Source: CAYTSA01 sp964440345 (GTDB lineage Bacteria; Desulfobacterota; Desulfovibrionia; Desulfovibrionales; Desulfovibrionaceae). Taken from it: 64,000 nucleotides of DNA. The notes under the pieces are model-generated. The model was not told the DNA's origin. It ran no database searches and saw nothing but the letters and a program-made list of their open reading frames with translations. The number at the start of each line of letters is the position of its first letter. Position 1 is the stretch's first letter. The stretch spans positions 62,001 through 126,000 of the forward strand of contig CAYTSA010000001.1 in NCBI GenBank assembly GCA_964440345.1, written 5' to 3'. Of this stretch, positions 60,194-64,000 are shown piece after piece. A program made the translations under genes and the position numbers.

Positions 60194-62920
60194 TCAGCTG
60201 GGATTCAGATACAACACAAAATCCCACACTTCGTCCTCGTAATTCTTGCTGACCTCAAAGCCCATTTTCTCAGCCAAACCGGCCATGCCCTGGTTCTGCA
60301 GCAAAGCCTGGCCCACCAGACGATGCGTGTTTCGGCTGCGGCAGTAGCGAATGATCTTCTCCATGAGCACCCCGCCCAGACCCAGCCGCTTGGCGTCTGA
60401 GCGAATAAGAATGGCAAACTCGCTGTATTCATTGTCCGGAGAGGTCATGGCCCGCACCACGCCCAGCGTGACCTCGTGAGCGGGGTCATAGGCCTCTGCA
60501 TCTGGCCCGATGGCCGGGCCGCGGGCTATAAAGGCCATTTCCCGGTCATAATCTATTTGGGTAAGCTTAGTCATTTCCGTGCGCGGCAAGTCGCCTATGT
60601 TGCCGAAAAAACGAAAACGTTTGTCTTCGGCGGAAACGTTCTCTAAGAATTCCCAATGCGCAGGCTCGTCCTCTGGCCGTATGGGCCGCAGATGCACGCG
60701 TCTGCCGTCGCGCAGCACCGTGCATTCCTCCAGCTCGCTGGGATAGGGGCGGATGGCGAGTTGTTCCGGCCCGGCTCCCTTGGCCTGGGCAACGCGTATT
60801 TGTGCGTCTAAAGCCAACACGCCGTGGTTGTCAGCAAACAGCGGATTGATCTCCAGCTCAAAAATCTCCGGCAAATCGACAACCATCTGCGAAATCTTGA
60901 TCAACGTCAGGCACAACACGTCCATGTCCACTGGCGGGTGGTCGCGGTAGCCTTGCAGCAGCGTGTAAATCCGTGTCCGCGAAATGCACTCTTTAGCCAG
61001 GGTCATGTTCAATGGAGGCAGGGCCACCTGCACGTCCGTGAGCACTTCTGTAAGACTGCCGCCCTGGCCAAAGCGGATGACCGGTCCGAACACCGGGTCT
61101 GTCCCAACTTCCACGAGCAATTCATGCGCGCCGCTGCGGCGGTGCATCTCCTGGATAATGAAACCCTGCACCCGGGCGTCGCGGCGGTGCTTGTGCAAGC
61201 GGTCCAGCACAGCGGCGGCGGCCTCGCGAACCTGCTCCGGCGTCTCCAGATCCAGCGCCACAGCGCCTATCTGGCTCTTGCGCATAATGTCGGAAGACAT
61301 GGCCTTGAGCGCCACAGGATAGCCCAGCTCCTCTGCAGCCTCCACAGCGCCCTCTACGCCGTCCAGGTCAGAGGATATCTCTGTCTTAACAATGGGGATG
61401 TCGTAACAGTCCAATATCTCCATGGCCTCCGGCAGGGTCAAGACCTGCCGGCTGGACTCCAGGGCTCGGGCAATAACTTCCCGAGCCTTGTGGGCGTCCG
61501 GCGCAAAATCCTCCGGCAGCGAGGCTGGTGTTTCGCCCAGCATTTCCTGGTTGCGGCGGTGCTGCACCATGCTCAAAAAACCGCGGATGGCTTTTTCCGG
61601 CGTAAAAAAAGTGGGCAAGCCGTTGTCAGTAAAAACCTGCCGCGCCTCCAGAGCGTCGTCAATACCCAACCAGGAGGTCAGCACGTTGCGTTTGGACTTT
61701 TTGGCGGCCTGCACCAAAGCCCTTGCGCTTTCGGCGGAGTCCACAGCAGCAGTGGGCACGTGCATGGCCAAGACGGCGTCTACATTGCTGTCCTTGAGAA
61801 GTATCTGCAGCGCCTGGGCGTACACCTCCGGCAAAGTGTTCGACTTGAGCACCAGAGGATTCCAGTATGACCATTCGCCGCCCAGTTCTGCTTCAAGCTT
61901 GCGCTCTGTCGCCTCGGTGAAGGCCGCCATCCGCCCGTTGCCTTGCATCAGCGCATCTGTGGCCAGAAAGCCAGGACTGCCGCCGTTGGAAAGTATAGCC
62001 AGCCGCTCTCCTTTCAGCGGGCGGGTGCGGGCCAGCGTCTCCACAGTATCGAACAAAGAGTCCACGTCAAACACCCGCAACATGCCGGCTCTGCGAATGG
62101 CGGCGTCGTACACGTCGTCAGACCCAAGATACGCGCCAGAGTGCGCTGCAGCAGCCATGGCGCCGGCCTCAGACTTGCCCGCCTTGATGACCAGCACAGG
62201 CTTATTGCGGGCTGTAGCCCGGGCGGCGGACATGAACGCACGGGCTTTTTGAATGGTTTCCACGTACAAAAGCACCGCCCGGGTATGTGGGTCTGCGTTC
62301 AGATAGTCCAGCATGTGGCCAAAATGGATGTCGTACCGGTCGCCTAGGGAAATGAAATGTGAAAACCCGATCTTTTTGGATGTGGCCCAGTCGAGCACTG
62401 CGGTAAACAAGGAGTCCGACTGGGAGACGAAAGCAATTTTCCCGGGCAGGGCGTCCCGGTGCGCCAGACTGGCGTTCAAACCGATGATGGGGTTGATGTA
62501 GCCCAGGCAGTTGGGTCCCAGAATGCGCATGCCCAGCTCCCAGGCCAGCGAGGCCAGCGCCTTGCGGCTCAACTCGCGCTCTTCCCTGTGGAAGCGGAAA
62601 AACCCGCGGCTGAGAAGCACCACAGCCCGCGTGCCGCGGCGGGACAGCTCATGCAAATGATCCGGCACCGCATCGGGAGAAGAACAAATAACAGCCATGT
62701 CCGGCGTTACCGGCAGGGTGTCCACGCCAGAATAATTTTCTACACCCTCCACAGAATCAGGCGGGTCCTCGTCTTCGCACACGGGCATAACCGGTCCCAA
62801 AAATTTGCCTGCCAGCAGATTGCGCAGCACTACGTTGCCCGGCGATCCCGGCTTCGCAGATGCGCCAATAACAGCTACGGAGTTGGGCTTGAAAAGCTGG
62901 TTCAGCAGCTGATTGCTCAC
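60194..62920 (-). CDS. Pat-like acyl-CoA synthetase (ADP-forming type) / GNAT acetyltransferase fusion
   Basis: 908 residues from GTG 62920, preceded by GGGGAG; the frame continues upstream to 63142. The N-terminal CoA-binding domain has PNSVAVIGASAKPGSPG. Ligase-like domains follow, with the potential phosphohistidine in AAAHSGAYLG (His260), then an ATP-grasp domain with GYPVALKAMS. The C-terminal GNAT has RPIRPEDEP and RLGLGGVLMEKIIRYCR. Salmonella-type Pat proteins with this order acetylate and silence acetyl-CoA synthetase. acs is divergent here, 243 bases away, which supports that role. Because the His is kept, acetyl-CoA synthesis or hydrolysis with ADP/ATP remains possible. Confidence 0.9.
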   Translation of the reverse strand: MSNQLLNQLFKPNSVAVIGASAKPGSPGNVVLRNLLAGKFLGPVMPVCEDEDPPDSVEGVENYSGVDTLPVTPDMAVICSSPDAVPDHLHELSRRGTRAVVLLSRGFFRFHREERELSRKALASLAWELGMRILGPNCLGYINPIIGLNASLAHRDALPGKIAFVSQSDSLFTAVLDWATSKKIGFSHFISLGDRYDIHFGHMLDYLNADPHTRAVLLYVETIQKARAFMSAARATARNKPVLVIKAGKSEAGAMAAAAHSGAYLGSDDVYDAAIRRAGMLRVFDVDSLFDTVETLARTRPLKGERLAILSNGGSPGFLATDALMQGNGRMAAFTEATERKLEAELGGEWSYWNPLVLKSNTLPEVYAQALQILLKDSNVDAVLAMHVPTAAVDSAESARALVQAAKKSKRNVLTSWLGIDDALEARQVFTDNGLPTFFTPEKAIRGFLSMVQHRRNQEMLGETPASLPEDFAPDAHKAREVIARALESSRQVLTLPEAMEILDCYDIPIVKTEISSDLDGVEGAVEAAEELGYPVALKAMSSDIMRKSQIGAVALDLETPEQVREAAAAVLDRLHKHRRDARVQGFIIQEMHRRSGAHELLVEVGTDPVFGPVIRFGQGGSLTEVLTDVQVALPPLNMTLAKECISRTRIYTLLQGYRDHPPVDMDVLCLTLIKISQMVVDLPEIFELEINPLFADNHGVLALDAQIRVAQAKGAGPEQLAIRPYPSELEECTVLRDGRRVHLRPIRPEDEPAHWEFLENVSAEDKRFRFFGNIGDLPRTEMTKLTQIDYDREMAFIARGPAIGPDAEAYDPAHEVTLGVVRAMTSPDNEYSEFAILIRSDAKRLGLGGVLMEKIIRYCRSRNTHRLVGQALLQNQGMAGLAEKMGFEVSKNYEDEVWDFVLYLNPS

Positions 62921-63163
62921 GAAGACTCCCCTGCTTGCAGCCCGAAAAATACGCCAGCCGGATGCAGGTCTGAATACGGGCCGCTCTTGCTCGCGTATTC
63001 TTGCCCTCTGGACCGGGGAAGTCAACGGTTCTCGTGACATTCTGCACACGCGTTGAAAAAAAATGACAAAGACAGTATGGTTAGAGGATTCAGCCGGCGG
63101 CAGGCCCAGGCGGATGCGGCAGAGAAGGTTTGCAACCCACAAGCAAAAACGAGGTGAGCCAAT

Positions 63164-64000
63164 ATGAGTGAATCGACCATTGAATCCTTAATGCAAGAAA
63201 AACGCAGCTTTCAACCGCCCAAAGAAGACCAGGAGCAGGCGCACGTTAAAAGCTTTGAAGAATACCAGCAGCACTGCAAGCGGGCGAACGAGGATATGGA
63301 AGGCTTCTGGAAAGACAGGGCCCTGGAATTGCTCAGCTGGTTCAAGGAGCCGGAGAACATACTCGAATGGGACTTCCACAAACCGGAAGTCAAATGGTTC
63401 CAAGGCGGCAAACTCAACGTCAGCTACAACTGCCTGGACCGGCACCTTACCAGCGGCCGCCGCAACAAAGCCGCCATCATCTGGCAGGGAGAGCCTGAAG
63501 AGGACGTCAAAGTCTACACCTACCAGATGTTGCACACAGAAGTCTGCCGCTTTGCCAACGTGCTCAAGAAAATGGGCGTCAAGCGCGGGGAGAAGGTTTC
63601 CCTGTACATGCCCATGATTCCGGAGCTGGCCATAGCCATGCTCGCCTGCACCCGCATTGGGGCCCAGCACTCCATTGTCTTCGCCGGCTTCTCGGCGGTC
63701 AGCCTGCAGAACCGCATCCAAGACTGCGAGGCCAAGGTGCTGGTCACGTCTGACGCAGTGTTGCGCGCCGGCCGCACCATACCCCTGAAGCAGAACGCAG
63801 ACGAGGCTCTCAACAATTGCCCCAGCGTAGAAAAATGCATCGTGGTCAAACGCGGCGGCAACGACGTGCACATGCAGGAAGGCCGGGATATCTGGTGGCG
63901 CGACGCCATGTCTGCAGAAGATATTGACGATAACTGCCCCTGCGAGGAAATGGACGCTGAAGACACGTTGTTCATCCTCTACACCTCCGGCTCCACAGGC
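63164..64000 (+). CDS. acs: Acetyl-CoA synthetase (AMP-forming), 3' end outside window
   Basis: The first 279 residues of a ~650-residue enzyme that makes acetyl-CoA from acetate and ATP. The visible part has FWKDRALELLSWF, WFQGGKLNVSYNCLDRHL, KKMGVKRGEKVSLYMPMIPELAIAMLACTRIGA, HSIVFAGFSAVSLQNRI, and ends in the adenylate-forming P-loop YTSGSTG. GAGGTGA lies 6 bases before the ATG. The regulatory C-terminal lysine is beyond the window. Confidence 0.95.
   Translation, partial: MSESTIESLMQEKRSFQPPKEDQEQAHVKSFEEYQQHCKRANEDMEGFWKDRALELLSWFKEPENILEWDFHKPEVKWFQGGKLNVSYNCLDRHLTSGRRNKAAIIWQGEPEEDVKVYTYQMLHTEVCRFANVLKKMGVKRGEKVSLYMPMIPELAIAMLACTRIGAQHSIVFAGFSAVSLQNRIQDCEAKVLVTSDAVLRAGRTIPLKQNADEALNNCPSVEKCIVVKRGGNDVHMQEGRDIWWRDAMSAEDIDDNCPCEEMDAEDTLFILYTSGSTG

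Noticed and set aside
60824..61870. 348-residue open frame on the plus strand
   Set aside because: Antisense to the Pat-like gene, rich in His/Gln/Arg, no recognisable domain.

Overview
The window looks like chromosomal DNA of a motile, Gram-negative, anaerobic bacterium of the Desulfovibrionales type (Desulfobacterota). The evidence is gene content and order: an ArsR/methyltransferase gene before ahcY, a motA-motB-motB-fliL-fliN-fliO-fliP-fliQ run, a korDABC 2-oxoacid:ferredoxin oxidoreductase, an adenosylcobalamin-dependent ribonucleotide reductase, and a Pat-type acyl-CoA synthetase/acetyltransferase divergent from acs. This is inference from families; no 16S rRNA gene is present. I saw no tRNA, rRNA, CRISPR array, prophage or intact insertion sequence, so most of the window is core genome.

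Layout. 0-2.4 kb: end of a SAH-responsive-type regulator and ahcY, closed by a clear terminator. 2.5-10.2 kb, minus strand: era, a YggS-family gene, the flagellar stator and export genes, and a sulfotransferase. 10.2-10.7 kb: a repeat-bearing intergenic region. 10.7-16 kb: a small haem protein and an outer-membrane barrel protein, a chemoreceptor, an acidic protein of unknown function and sfsA. 16.6-25.5 kb, plus strand: an aminotransferase coupled to a two-component system, a 12-base satellite, pgi, and a helicase fused to an exonuclease domain. 25.5-36.9 kb: a Tat-exported metallo-hydrolase, rlmB, mltD, aroE, korDABC, queA, a lipoprotein, coaBC and an unknown gene.

37-46.7 kb is visibly more AT-rich. 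It holds nfeD-slipin, a nucleotide-sugar epimerase, parA and parB with an antisense zinc-ribbon gene between them, rfaE1, a SpoIIE-type phosphatase and a STAS protein. Three parS-like sites (41371, 44237, 46084) mark it as the probable chromosomal centromere, so the replication origin is probably not far away. The block is bounded by two direct copies of a ~112-base hairpin-rich repeat (37108 and 46562), each with a second palindromic repeat close by.

46.9-62.9 kb, minus strand, is a long chain: pat-like gene, nrdJ, ftsE, ftsX, ilvD, a methyltransferase, hisS, aspS, def, fmt, a DUF116 gene and rsmB. At the right edge acs starts divergently from the pat-like gene and runs out of the window.

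The items most worth a second look are the helicase-exonuclease fusion, the two dispersed structured repeat families around the par region, the Phd-like/zinc-ribbon gene inside parAB, the haem protein with a CX3CH motif beside a barrel protein, and the Pat-like enzyme that keeps the ligase histidine.
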